Counted from the stretch's first letter, positions 53,066-62,166 are shown. The stretch: 64,000 nt of DNA from Phyllobacterium calauticae (GCF_019991125.1 NZ_JAGENB010000007.1:108781-172780); one strand, 5' to 3'. Made by a program: numbers and translations. Notes: generated from the letters alone by a model not told the origin.

Positions 53066-54262
53066 ATGAATGACAATAATTCTAGCGCCGTTAGTGACCC
53101 GATGACGTTTGGCAAGATGGTTGTTCCGCATGATGCTTGGGACCGTGCTCCGTGGAACCGCTGGACCTTCCAGCACGTGCGCGATATGACGCCGACCGCA
53201 CAGGTCTGGCGCGGTCCAGGTCCTGCGAGCCCGCTGCACGTCGACTTGCAGGATATCGAAACGGTCAGTTTCGAAATCAATGGACGGAAAGAAACGATCG
53301 GCGGCTTCTTGCAGACAGACTTTACCGATGGCTTCCTTGTCCTGCATCGCGGCAAAATCGTTGCCGAGCGTTATCTGAACGGTATGACCGAGCGCACACC
53401 GCATCTTTCGCAGTCGGTCTCCAAGTCGATTGTGGGGACTGTTGCCGGGATTTTGATTGAACGCGACATGATCGATCCGCAGTTGCCGGTGACGCACTAT
53501 CTTCCGGAACTGGAAGCCACCGCCTATCGTGGCGCATCCGTCCAGCATGTGCTCGACATGACCAGCGGCGTGGTTTTCGATGAAACCTACACGGCTGTCG
53601 ATTCGCATATGGCGCAACTGGACGCCGCTTCCGGTTGGAAACAGACTAGCAACCCGTTATGGCCAAAAAGCGTATGGGATCTGATACTGACGCTAAAGGC
53701 TAGCGAATGCGCTCATGGCGCTTCGTTCCGCTACAGGTCGATCGAAACCGATGTGCTTGCCTTCGTGCTGCAAAACGCCTCTGGCGTTCCGCTCGCCGAA
53801 TTAGTCAGCCGTGAATTGTGGGTACCCATGGGGGCAGGCGAAGACGCATACTTCACTGTCGACGCGAAAGGCTTCGCACTGGCCGACGGCGGCTTCAACG
53901 CGACGCTCCGCGATTACGCCCGCTTCGCCCTGCTTCATCTGAACGCCGGACGGGGCTACGACGGACGTCAGATAGTTCCACGTACTTGGATTTTGGAAAC
54001 GAGCACTGGAGGACGCCCGGAATTATTCGGCAGCATTTACCACGACGTGCTTCCCGAGGGAGCCTATCACAATCAGTTCTGGATCGAGGATTCCAAGCGA
54101 TGCGCTTACATGGCGCGTGGTGTCTTCGGGCAGTTTGTTTACATCGATCGGCAATCCGACTTCGCCGTCGTCAAGTTTTCGAGCTGGCCGGAATTTCTGA
54201 ATGTCGAGCGGAGCCAGACCGCTCTAGCCGCCACCCACGCGATCCGGGAAGCGTTAAAGTAA
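53066..54262 (+). CDS. Beta-lactamase-fold serine hydrolase, similar to NylB-type 6-aminohexanoate-dimer hydrolase
   Basis: A 398-residue class C-like serine hydrolase without a signal peptide. The SxxK motif is SVSK with Ser117 and Lys120, and Tyr223 lies in FRYRSIETD, comparable to the Tyr215 region of NylB. The N-terminal WDRAPWNRWTFQHVRDMTP also resembles NylB relatives. Together with the amidase two genes upstream it may finish the breakdown of an amide oligomer that the ABC system imports. Other substrates (esters, D-amino acid peptides) are possible in this family. It lies 29 bases after the RpiR gene and is followed by a truncated gene and an IS. Confidence 0.85.
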   Translation: MNDNNSSAVSDPMTFGKMVVPHDAWDRAPWNRWTFQHVRDMTPTAQVWRGPGPASPLHVDLQDIETVSFEINGRKETIGGFLQTDFTDGFLVLHRGKIVAERYLNGMTERTPHLSQSVSKSIVGTVAGILIERDMIDPQLPVTHYLPELEATAYRGASVQHVLDMTSGVVFDETYTAVDSHMAQLDAASGWKQTSNPLWPKSVWDLILTLKASECAHGASFRYRSIETDVLAFVLQNASGVPLAELVSRELWVPMGAGEDAYFTVDAKGFALADGGFNATLRDYARFALLHLNAGRGYDGRQIVPRTWILETSTGGRPELFGSIYHDVLPEGAYHNQFWIEDSKRCAYMARGVFGQFVYIDRQSDFAVVKFSSWPEFLNVERSQTALAATHAIREALK

Positions 54263-54329
54263 CCGGTTCTTCCAAGTGAAAGCAGATATCCGAAGGCGAT
54301 GCCGCGCCCAGCAAATTGAGAGGTGACCA

Positions 54330-54365
54330 ATGACCACCGGAAAAAGTCGTCGAGAAATTCTCAAG
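54330..54365 (+). pseudogene. 5' fragment of a Tat-exported protein gene, cut by an IS
   Basis: ATG at 54330, with GAGAGGTGA ahead, starts MTTGKSRREILK and then runs straight into the IS end at 54366. SRREILK is a twin-arginine export motif. The same residues start the minus-strand fragment beyond the IS (55863-56031), and the DNA of the two is 19/21 alike there. The gene was probably the last of the amidase operon. Confidence 0.6.
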
Positions 54366-54428
54366 TAGGGGAGCTTAAGCTTTTGTGGGGCGGGATAGAA
54401 AGGAGTATGTCGCCGTCATTGAATTTCG

Positions 54429-54719
54429 ATGGGACTGGCGGATGTGAAGAGGGCAAAACGGGCGGTACGGAAAACTGCTGAACAAACGGCAGCTTCGGAG
54501 GATGAGGCTTTCACACTACAATTCCGCATATGGCTAAAGGGCGTGAGCCCGATGGTATGGCGTAGGGTTCAGGTTGCCTCGACAATGACGTTGTGCGAGT
54601 TTCATGGCGTCCTTCAGGTCGCGATGGGATGGGAAGGCATCCACCTTTACCAATTCACTATTCACACGACACGGTATGGCTCGTGGGAAACCGGAGCCCG
54701 AGCGCCGGAAAACGAATGA
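54429..54719 (+). pseudogene. Truncated IS passenger gene (pRiA4b ORF-3-like)
   Basis: A 96-codon frame whose residues 28-80 (FRIWLKGVSPMVWRRVQVAS, then LCEFHGVLQVAMGWEGIHLY) match the pRiA4b ORF-3/IS1096-TnpR-like domain, usually over 150 residues long. The domain is cut near YQFTIH and the frame then enters transposase DNA in the wrong phase, so an internal deletion has joined the two genes. Confidence 0.65.
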
Positions 54720-55834
54720 ACGCCTGAAGAGCCCGCGCTATTACCTGCCACGGGTTGACGGTGCGAACTGTCCTGCAACAATCTCACCGCTGCGGGAACT
54801 GATCTCCGATCACATCGCGCCCGAACGCCTTTATCTGGAGACCCGATGGGCTTCACTCGTGCCCTATGCCGCCGCTGCGGAGCTGTTGGCTGATGTGCTG
54901 CCGATCAATTGCGGTGCCAATGCCACGACAGTTCGGCAGCATGCATTGCGCGCGGCGCGCCGCATCGAGCGGGAGCTGACCGAAGAACGAGTGTCCTTTA
55001 TGCAGGATGCCCTGCCCGCGTGGCTGGATGAATCTGCCTGTTCCGGATGGCCGCATCGTTATCGGTCTGGATGGCGGCTACATCCGAGACCGCGATAACC
55101 GCAAAAAGAATTTCGAACTGATCGTGGGTCGTTCGCTACCCGACAACGGTGAACCGCGCTATATCGGCTTCGTCCAAGGTCATGATCGCAAGCCGCAACG
55201 CCGCATCATTGACCATCTCATCAAGCAAGGTGTTCAGGCCAATCAGGATATCACCTTCATCACCGATGGCGGCGAAGAGGTTCGATCGCTTGCCGAAATG
55301 ATCGCACCGGCGAGTGAGCATGTCCTGGACTGGTTCCACATCACCATGCGCATCACAGTCCTTCGCCAGTTCGCGCAGGGAGTCGAAAACTACGACGAGC
55401 AGGCTGGGCAGGATCTGCTTGAAGGCTTACGCAAAATCAAATGGCATCTCTGGCATGGCAACGGCTATCGTCCGCGCGACGAAATCGCAGACCTGCAATT
55501 TGATGCGGAAGCTCTCGAAACGGACTATCCTAACATGCGCAAGTTCTTGACCGCCATCGACGAGTTCCGATCCTACATCGCCTCCAACAATGCACGCCTG
55601 ATCAATTGCGGTGAACGCATCTGTTCAGCTTTCGTCGAGGCAACCGTCAATGCTGTCATATCCCAGCGTTTCGCCAAGAAGCAGCAAATGCAATGGAGCA
55701 GAGAAGGTGCCCATCTTCTGCTGCAAACCCGCACTCAGACGCTTGATGGTTCCCTTCGTTCGACCTTCCAGCGATGGTACACCAGCATAGCAAACGACAA
55801 TCAAGAATACGATGAAGCGGCACTTGCCGCCTGA
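54676..55834 (+). pseudogene. Frameshifted ISKra4-family transposase
   Basis: The first part (to about 55040) aligns with the middle of the other ISKra4 transposase: SPLRELISDHIAPERLYLET corresponds to FAPLKEICPDRATSELMELT there. The reading frame then shifts by one, and the second part continues with IVIGLDGGYIRDRDNRKKNF, VLDWFHITMRITVLRQFAQG and RICSAFVEATVNAVISQRFA, which hold the catalytic landmarks. The zinc-ribbon N-terminus is missing. The gene cannot make an active protein. Confidence 0.8.
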
Positions 55835-55862
55835 CCGCCCCACAAATGCTTATGCTCCCCTA

Positions 55863-56031
55863 GATCGTCAAAGCGCTTTACCGGATCGGATTTGAATCCT
55901 GCCTCGCCCGGAGCAGCGATTTGCCAGTTGGTATGCTTTCCGTCCGCGATGGCCGGCGTCGTGCTGATCACTAGCGTTGCTCCCATGTACTTGAGGATTT
56001 CTCTACGACTTGTTCCGATGGTCGCTGGCAA
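55863..56031 (-). pseudogene. 5' fragment of a Tat-exported serine hydrolase gene, cut by an IS
   Basis: The minus-strand frame from 56031 begins MPATIGTSRREILKYMGATL (twin-arginine motif and hydrophobic segment, cleavage near AIA-DG). It continues WQIAAPGEAGFKSDPVKRFD, the usual start of class C-like serine hydrolases, and is cut by the IS end at 55862. The remaining 350 or so residues are absent from the window. Confidence 0.65.
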
Positions 56032-56191
56032 CCTATCAATTTGGCCATCCAGAAAGCCAGCTTTTGGCTTCTACGACAGGATGTATCGGATTTCTCAGCT
56101 CTGAAGCACATTGTCACAGCCGCCGGTTTGTCTACGGCAGAGTTTTCCAGTGTGGTAGATTTCGGCAGCAACGCAAGCAAAAGGTCCACTC

Positions 56192-56674
56192 GTGCGCACC
56201 CTCCAGAAACCAACCAAGGTCCATCCAAGATTGCCGCATCCGGCTTTGGCCGAGGCCGACTGGGCGGATTGCTACCAGTTGCGTATCAAAGACCGTGATC
56301 TGACGGCCATGGATGCTGCTAGATTGGTGCTTGGGCATTTTCCGCGATGGGTACGGGTGCTGATGGCGATCCGCAATACGGTTGTTGCGCCCTTCGGCAT
56401 CAAGTCTTCTACGGCCCATTCTCCCGCCGAGATGGAAATGGTTGGCGTCTTTCCAGTTGTCAGCCAGTCCGTGCACCAAGTGGTGCTTGGCTTCGACGAT
56501 CGCCATCTCGACTTCCGCGCCGTGATCGATGTCCACAATGATGGCGGGGAAAAACTTGTCAGCGTGATGACGCTGGTAAGGCGCAAGAACCTGTTCGGCA
56601 AGCTCTACCTTCCTGCTATCATACCGTTTCACAAGCTCATTACCTTGGCAATGATCACCAATCTCAATCGATAA
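56192..56674 (+). CDS. DUF2867-family protein
   Basis: A 160-residue cytoplasmic protein. Its pattern (ALAEADWADCYQLRIKDRDL, ARLVLGHFPRWVRVLMAIRN and VVSQSVHQVVLGFDDRHLDF) matches the DUF2867 family, whose function is unknown; relatives often stand beside oxidoreductases or NAD(P)-binding proteins. It is divergent from the truncated Tat hydrolase fragment. Nothing in the sequence gives a catalytic role. Confidence 0.8.
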   Translation: MRTLQKPTKVHPRLPHPALAEADWADCYQLRIKDRDLTAMDAARLVLGHFPRWVRVLMAIRNTVVAPFGIKSSTAHSPAEMEMVGVFPVVSQSVHQVVLGFDDRHLDFRAVIDVHNDGGEKLVSVMTLVRRKNLFGKLYLPAIIPFHKLITLAMITNLNR

Positions 56675-56893
56675 CCCTCTCCGCAAAACATTGGTTCCTA
56701 ACCTCGGTCAGCCGTTCGTACAAACCCGCAAGTCACTAGAAAATGATGGATTGATTATAAAAAACAAAGGTTTAAGAAGCGAGTACCCTCTCGCGCTCGC
56801 GGAAAATGAAAATTAGCGAGCGAGTCTTATGGAACACCCGCACATTACTGAATCACGCGGGTTGGATATTTGAAGTGTTTCCCACTCCCGTTC

Positions 56894-57775
56894 TCAGGTG
56901 GAATGCATGACCGATCCAAGCTCGTTCTTACAGAATTCCAGATACGCCCGCACGATCGTCGAAGGATGCCGATGTGAGGGGTAAAGCAGATTTATCTGCT
57001 GGGTGGGCATCAAATGGTCAGGCAGGAGCGCAACAAGGCGACCTTCGCGAATGTACTTCTCAGCCAAAAATGGCGGAAGCTCTGTCACGACGTCACCACT
57101 GAGTGCTCGTTCGCACAGATGGGCATAATCGTTGGTCGAAAGAAGGGCTGAGTGCTCGAACGTGTCATTCCCAAGCCGCCAGGTTCTGTTGGAATGTCCG
57201 TCTTGACTCCAAATGGCGCAGGGGAACCGATGGAGCTCTGCGGGCGTCGATGGAATTCCGAACTCTTCCAACAGCGCCTGGCTGGCAACGACGACATGGC
57301 GGTAAGCGATGACTTTTCGGGCAACCATGGCCTCATGGGCAATCGCACCCACCCGAAGAGCGACATCGACACCGTCCTCGACGAGATCGACACGGCGATC
57401 GGTGGAATAGATGTGGAGTCGGATATCGGGATACTTCTTCTGAAATGCCGCTAGTAAATCCCACCAGGGTTTGAAACTTGGAGGCAATGATAACCGCAAC
57501 AACCCCCGCAGTTGGGCCTGATCACCCATCACCGCTTCCATGGATTCTCCCAATACTTCAATACTTCGGCCTGCATGTTCGTAAAGCCTCATGCCCGATG
57601 CCGTCAGCTTCGCCCCTCGCACGCTTCTTTCCAGAAGTTGCACCTTGAGTTCCCGTTCGAGCTCACGGATGCGCCTGCTGAGAGTTGGCAGCGGTATCTG
57701 AAGCCGCTCCGCTGCAGCGGTCAAACTGCCTGTACGCACAACCATGACAAACATCTGAACAGCATTGAGATCCAT
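56894..57775 (-). CDS. LysR-family regulator
   Basis: A 293-residue LysR regulator. The winged helix at the N-terminus reads FVMVVRTGSLTAAAERLQIP then PTLSRRIRELERELKVQLLE. The effector domain has LLRLSLPPSFKPWWDLLAAF and VDVALRVGAIAHEAMVARKV. It is divergent from the quinone oxidoreductase gene at 57887, with 111 AT-rich bases between, and probably controls that operon in response to a reactive or aromatic compound. Confidence 0.92.
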   Translation of the reverse strand: MDLNAVQMFVMVVRTGSLTAAAERLQIPLPTLSRRIRELERELKVQLLERSVRGAKLTASGMRLYEHAGRSIEVLGESMEAVMGDQAQLRGLLRLSLPPSFKPWWDLLAAFQKKYPDIRLHIYSTDRRVDLVEDGVDVALRVGAIAHEAMVARKVIAYRHVVVASQALLEEFGIPSTPAELHRFPCAIWSQDGHSNRTWRLGNDTFEHSALLSTNDYAHLCERALSGDVVTELPPFLAEKYIREGRLVALLPDHLMPTQQINLLYPSHRHPSTIVRAYLEFCKNELGSVMHST

Positions 57776-57886
57776 ATAATCCTCTCAAATATGAAAGTTA
57801 AAGTGCCATTTTCCCGGCTATTCTACACAAAACAATAGGAAGATACTCATCAAATCAAAAGCTACATACCTGACGGAGTATCGAAA

Positions 57887-58873
57887 ATGAAAGCATATGT
57901 AATCGACAAGGTGGGCGGCCCTGAAGTCCTGCAAATGAAAGATGTGCAATCACTTCAGCCAACTGCGGACGAGGTAAAGATTACAGTTCGTGCATTTGGC
58001 CTGAACCGGGCAGAGACCTATCTTCGTGCCGGAAAAATGGGAGACATCACGGGCCCACGCACCCCGGGAATTGAAGCTGTGGGCGAGATTGCTAGCGACG
58101 CGTCCGGTACATTCCGGATCGGCGAGCGTGTTGCTACTGCCATGGGTGGCATGCAGTTCAGCCGCCCGGGCAGTTACGCCGAAGAGGTAACGGTTTTGCG
58201 CAGCAATGTCGTCAGCCTTGATGGTATTGATCTTGCCTGGGAAGAACTGGCCGCACTGCCTGAAGCCTATCTCACTGTCTGGGGAGCGCTGGACCAGAGC
58301 CTCGCAATCGAGGCGAGCCAAACCATTCTGGTACGTGGTGCAACATCGTCAGTTGGTCTCGCCGCCGTCGCATATGCCAAGGCACGGGGATTGACCGTTA
58401 TCGCAACCAGCCGATCAGCTGGAAACGGCGACCGGCTGCGCAAAGCTGGCGCTGATCATGTCGTTGTCGACAACGGCACAATCTCAGATGAAGTGCGCAA
58501 ACTGTTTCCGAACGGGATCGACAGTGCCCTTGAAGTTGTCGGCGCTTCGACACTGCGCGACACGATCAAGACATTGAAGCCGTTTGGAGCCGTCAGCATG
58601 ATCGGCCTTCTTGGCGGAGCACCTGTGCTCAACGAGTTTCATCTGATGCAGGATCTGCCGGCCGCAATAAGACTGAACTTCTTCCAGAGTGGATTGCTGG
58701 GAACACCTGCCATGCCTTTGTCTGAATCACCACTTCGCTGGGTTGCGGAAGAAGTTGCCGCGGGCCGAATTCCGTCGCTGCGCTCTGAAACGTTCAATTT
58801 TGACGACATACGTCGCGCCCACACTGTGATCGAGAGCAATCGCGGTCTTGGCAAACTTGTCGTTCGTCTTTGA
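57887..58873 (+). CDS. NADPH:quinone oxidoreductase-like protein (zinc-free MDR)
   Basis: A 328-residue medium-chain reductase. It has the GroES-like start [16 protein letters not shown], the TAMGGMQFSRPGSYAEEVTV stretch, and the cofactor motif ILVRGATSSVGLAAVAYAKA. The zinc-binding cysteines of alcohol dehydrogenases are absent, as in quinone reductases. ACGGAG precedes the ATG. It is followed 22 bases later by the SnoaL-like gene and shares its architecture with the reductase at 59546. Confidence 0.9.
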   Translation: MKAYVIDKVGGPEVLQMKDVQSLQPTADEVKITVRAFGLNRAETYLRAGKMGDITGPRTPGIEAVGEIASDASGTFRIGERVATAMGGMQFSRPGSYAEEVTVLRSNVVSLDGIDLAWEELAALPEAYLTVWGALDQSLAIEASQTILVRGATSSVGLAAVAYAKARGLTVIATSRSAGNGDRLRKAGADHVVVDNGTISDEVRKLFPNGIDSALEVVGASTLRDTIKTLKPFGAVSMIGLLGGAPVLNEFHLMQDLPAAIRLNFFQSGLLGTPAMPLSESPLRWVAEEVAAGRIPSLRSETFNFDDIRRAHTVIESNRGLGKLVVRL

Positions 58874-58895
58874 CTCAAACAAAAGGAATAGTCCC

Positions 58896-59387
58896 ATGAA
58901 AATGTCTGTGCGCACCGCACTTTCGTCCTTTGCCGTGGCTACGCTGGCTGCAACCTCGGCTATTGCTCAAACACCTCAAGCGAGTCCGGCAGTCAAGGCG
59001 GCCCTGACAAAGCAATTGGACCGTTATGAAAAAGCGCTGAATGCTTCCAATCTCGACGAGGTGATGATGCTTTACACCGATGATGCGGTTTTCATGCCGC
59101 AAAACTTCCCCACCCAGATCGGCAGGGACGCCGTTCGCGACACGTATGGCAAAATCTTCCAGGCCATCAAGCTGGATGTTCGCTTCGGTATTGATGAGAT
59201 GGGAGAGTTTTCCGATGGCTGGGCATATGCCCGGACCCACTCGAAGGGAACCGCTACGGTGCTGGCCAACAAGAAACAAACCATGGAAGGCAATCAAGAA
59301 ATGTTTCTCTTCCGGCGCGATAATGACGGTACATGGCGCTTTGCCCGTTATATTTTCTCGTCAACCAATCCACCCGCACAGAATTGA
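58896..59387 (+). CDS. Exported SnoaL/DUF4440-like protein
   Basis: A 163-residue protein with a Sec signal (MKMSVRTALSSFAVATLAAT, cleavage near AIA-QT). The mature part is an NTF2-like fold: ALNASNLDEVMMLYTDDAVF, VRFGIDEMGEFSDGWAYART and FLFRRDNDGTWRFARYIFSS. Such proteins bind small hydrophobic or steroid-like molecules, some with isomerase or hydrolase activity. AAAAGGAA precedes the ATG. It lies between two related quinone reductases. Confidence 0.87.
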   Translation: MKMSVRTALSSFAVATLAATSAIAQTPQASPAVKAALTKQLDRYEKALNASNLDEVMMLYTDDAVFMPQNFPTQIGRDAVRDTYGKIFQAIKLDVRFGIDEMGEFSDGWAYARTHSKGTATVLANKKQTMEGNQEMFLFRRDNDGTWRFARYIFSSTNPPAQN

Positions 59388-59545
59388 AGGCAAGTCCATA
59401 AGTGTCAGCATGATCCAACAGTGACCAGATCAAGCCTGCCGAGCAATTGTTGGCATATACGCCGCAGGCACATAAGTTTGGCAGGTTATGCGTTGTGGCA
59501 GTGGATTTCACTTGACCAGCTTTAATCCAGGATAGGATCCAGACG
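59388..59545. other. Spacer between the SnoaL-like gene and the second reductase
   Basis: 158 bases without a recognised gene, terminator or operator. The second reductase may have its own promoter here, but no clear -35/-10 pair is seen. Confidence 0.3.
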
Positions 59546-60523
59546 ATGACAAACATGAAGGCAGCAGTAATGCGGAAACCAGGCGGGCCTGAAGTTCTTA
59601 CAATCGAGAGCCGGCCAGTCCCCGTGCCACAGCTTGGTGAGGTATTGATCCGGGTCAGGGCATTCGGTCTCAACCGCTCTGAATTATTCACGCGGCAAGG
59701 TCTGTCACCAAGCGTGACGTTGCCACGCGTTCTCGGTATCGAGGCCGTTGGTCTTGTCGAAGATGCACCTGGCGGTGAGTTTCGCAAGGGCGATATCGTC
59801 GCGACTGCGATGGGCGGAATGGGCCGCCAATTCGACGGAAGCTACGCTGAATATACCTGTGTTCCCGTAGCGCAAGTGCAGGTTCTGAATACATCACTCC
59901 CTTGGGAAGTGCTCGGGGCAGTCCCTGAAATGCTTCAGACGGCGTGGGGGTCCCTGTTCAAATCGCTGCGGCTGGAAAAAGGCGATCGGCTGTTGATCCG
60001 CGGAGGTACAACATCAGTCGGCCTGGCCGCTGCGGCAATTGCCAAAAACCACGGTGCTTTTGTTGCAGCAACGACCCGCAATCAGGACCGTGAAGAACTG
60101 CTTCGCACAAACGGAGCCGATCAGGTGTTTATTGATGCAGGGTTGATAGCTCCCCAGATCGAAGACATGAACACCAATGGCTTTGACAAGGTGCTCGAAC
60201 TGGTGGGCACGACAACGCTTTTGGATTCCCTGCGCTGCGCCCGGCAAAATGGCATTGTCTGCATGACGGGCATGGTCGGTAACAAATGGGCATTCGACAA
60301 TTTCAGTCCAATGGACTCAATCCCGTCGACCGTCGGCCTCACGACATATGATGGCGGCCCGGACGACTTCATGTTGACACCAATCCAGCGATTGGTCGAA
60401 CAGATCGCGGCGGGGAAATTACGGGTGCAAGTGGGCAGGACCTTTCAGCTTGACGAGATCGTCGAGGCGCATCGCTGCATGGAAGAGAACAGGGCCGGTG
60501 GTAAAATAGTGGTGCTGACTTAA
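59546..60523 (+). CDS. Quinone oxidoreductase-like protein (zinc-free MDR), paralogue of the upstream reductase
   Basis: A 325-residue reductase with [36 protein letters not shown] and the NADPH motif [20 protein letters not shown]. Its domain order and motifs match the protein at 57887, which suggests an old duplication. Substrate specificity may differ, since the middle region has diverged. It ends the plus-strand group controlled by the LysR gene, and a 660-base spacer follows. Confidence 0.9.
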   Translation: MTNMKAAVMRKPGGPEVLTIESRPVPVPQLGEVLIRVRAFGLNRSELFTRQGLSPSVTLPRVLGIEAVGLVEDAPGGEFRKGDIVATAMGGMGRQFDGSYAEYTCVPVAQVQVLNTSLPWEVLGAVPEMLQTAWGSLFKSLRLEKGDRLLIRGGTTSVGLAAAAIAKNHGAFVAATTRNQDREELLRTNGADQVFIDAGLIAPQIEDMNTNGFDKVLELVGTTTLLDSLRCARQNGIVCMTGMVGNKWAFDNFSPMDSIPSTVGLTTYDGGPDDFMLTPIQRLVEQIAAGKLRVQVGRTFQLDEIVEAHRCMEENRAGGKIVVLT

Positions 60524-61185
60524 CTTTCACCGATGATGTAATGCCGTCCGCCTTGCCAAGCATAGTGTCGCGATTCAAACTGGCTTGTATTTTCGGTACT
60601 TTCGGGAAGACAACCTTTTCAAAGGACGCCATCGCTTGGCGCGCGACTCTGAAGGTTTAAGATTGAATTTCAGACACGGCAGACCTTGAACTTAGGCGAC
60701 GGCCTTGCAGATACGTGCTGATGCATCTCCCTTCATCAACCTTGTACAAAATCGTCGGTGATCAGTAAACCATCAGTTGTACGCGCCGCAGACGTCTTGG
60801 AAATCTTCCTTTGAAAATGCCGATAATAGACGAATTTCAAGCGTTTTAGATTGTAGCGTAAAGGTCTACAATTCCGATAAAACCCTGTTTTGTCTCGCCT
60901 AGCCGTTCATCGCGAGCAAAAGAACGGCAAGTTTCACGTAGCGCGTGGAGCGAACTGAATCGCGACAATGAGGTCGGTAGCTGCCAAACGCAATCGTGTG
61001 TTCTGCTAAACAGATTAACGATCGCTCATAATCAAAGTTGCCGGGATAACAATATCTTTGGGATGAGACGCGGCAAGTTTCCATACCGAACTTCTGCCGT
61101 GTGCTATGAAAATTGGAAACCCTCGGTTAGTACCTTGCCAGTCGCAGGCAAAGTACTCCATATTTCACTCAACAAAGGGGGAAAA
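60524..61185. other. Gene-poor spacer with an operator-like palindrome and a transposase-like remnant
   Basis: No intact gene is seen in these 662 bases. ATTGTAG (60850-60856) and CTACAAT (60866-60872) are perfect arms around nine bases. On the minus strand, 60899-61084 reads to RDSVRSTRYVKLAVLLLAMN, which resembles the C-terminal end of IS5-type transposases. Otherwise nothing is recognised. Confidence 0.4.
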
Positions 61186-62157
61186 ATGCCGAGCGTTTTC
61201 TTTTCATATTCGCATGTAGATGAGGCGCTGAGGGATCAGCTTGAAAAGCAGCTGTTCATGCTAAAACGGCAGGGTGTTATCGAAACCTGGCACGACCGGC
61301 GCATCGGCGCCGGGGAAGAGATACACCCAGCGATCGACGACCATATCAACACGGATGAGATTATCCTCCTGCTCATCAGCGCAGACTTTTTGGCATCCGA
61401 CTACTGCTACGACATCGAGATGAGTCGCGCTATGGAGCGTCACGAGAAAAGAGAGGCTATTGTCATTCCCGTTATTCTTCGGGCGTGCGATTGGCACCAT
61501 TCGCCGTTCGGCAAACTCAAAGCGGTTCCGCTGGACGGCAAGCCAGTCACACAATGGACGGACATCGATGACGCCTTCCTACAGGTAGCCAAAGCAGTGC
61601 GGGAAGCCACAGCGCGTATCGTTGGAACAGCCAAGCCTCCCTTCCACGGTATCCGTACGAGCTCGATCACAACGCCCACCCCTTCCCCTTTGGCGGATGG
61701 TCCGCGATCAAGCAATCTGCGGCTTGGCAAGACCTTTACGCAGCGGGAGAAGGATCTGTTCAAACACGACACATTTGAATACATTGCCCGGTTCTTCGAG
61801 AATTCCCTAGAGGAACTTGGCGCCCGCAGCCCCGGCTTCGACGGAGCATTTCGGCGGGTAGACGCCACTCGGTTCTTCGCAACGATCTATCGCGATGGAA
61901 AGGATGTGGCGCGGGGAACGGTGTACATCGGTGGGGACGCTTGGGGACGCGGCATCAACTATGTCCAAGGAGAAGCTACCACGAGCAACAGTATGAACGA
62001 ATCACTGAACATTGAGGCCGATGACCAGACCCTCTACCTGACAAGCATGGGTATGGCCTCGTTTGGGAGGAATCGCAATCAGAAGCTCTCGCAGGAGGGA
62101 GCAGCCGAGTTGCTTTGGGACATTTTGATCGGTCCGTTACAAGGTTCCCAATACTAA
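61186..62157 (+). CDS. TIR-domain protein
   Basis: A 323-residue protein with an N-terminal TIR domain (residues 1-145): VFFSYSHVDEALRDQLEKQL, WHDRRIGAGEEIHPAIDDHI, IILLLISADFLASDYCYDIE. Glu78 in CYDIEM matches the catalytic glutamate of TIR NAD-degrading enzymes. After a linker, residues 185-323 form an unassigned domain (FEYIARFFENSLEELGARSP; AAELLWDILIGPLQ). The frame is open upstream, but the ATG at 61186 follows AAAGGGGG. It is nine bases from a second small gene. A role in immunity or NAD signalling is inferred. Confidence 0.88.
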   Translation: MPSVFFSYSHVDEALRDQLEKQLFMLKRQGVIETWHDRRIGAGEEIHPAIDDHINTDEIILLLISADFLASDYCYDIEMSRAMERHEKREAIVIPVILRACDWHHSPFGKLKAVPLDGKPVTQWTDIDDAFLQVAKAVREATARIVGTAKPPFHGIRTSSITTPTPSPLADGPRSSNLRLGKTFTQREKDLFKHDTFEYIARFFENSLEELGARSPGFDGAFRRVDATRFFATIYRDGKDVARGTVYIGGDAWGRGINYVQGEATTSNSMNESLNIEADDQTLYLTSMGMASFGRNRNQKLSQEGAAELLWDILIGPLQGSQY

Positions 62158-62166
62158 AGGAAGAAG

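Larger units (their letters stand above)
54366..55862 (+). mobile_element. Decayed ISKra4-like element with passenger gene
   Basis: The ends are 28-base inverted repeats that match at 26 positions (TAGGGGAG at 54366 and CTCCCCTA at 55862, then GGGGCGG inside). It contains a truncated passenger gene and a transposase broken by a frameshift and lacking its zinc-ribbon N-terminus. No target duplication other than possibly TA is seen. It is related in its transposase to the intact element at 43999-45359 but has different ends. Confidence 0.8.

Noticed and set aside
45360..54365. Composite transposon formed by the two ISKra4-like elements
   Set aside because: The two elements have different terminal repeats and only distantly similar transposases, and the right one is dead, so they cannot be claimed to have moved the cassette together.
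56132..56686. 184-codon minus-strand frame opposite the DUF2867 gene
   Set aside because: Antisense shadow; the plus-strand protein matches a known family.
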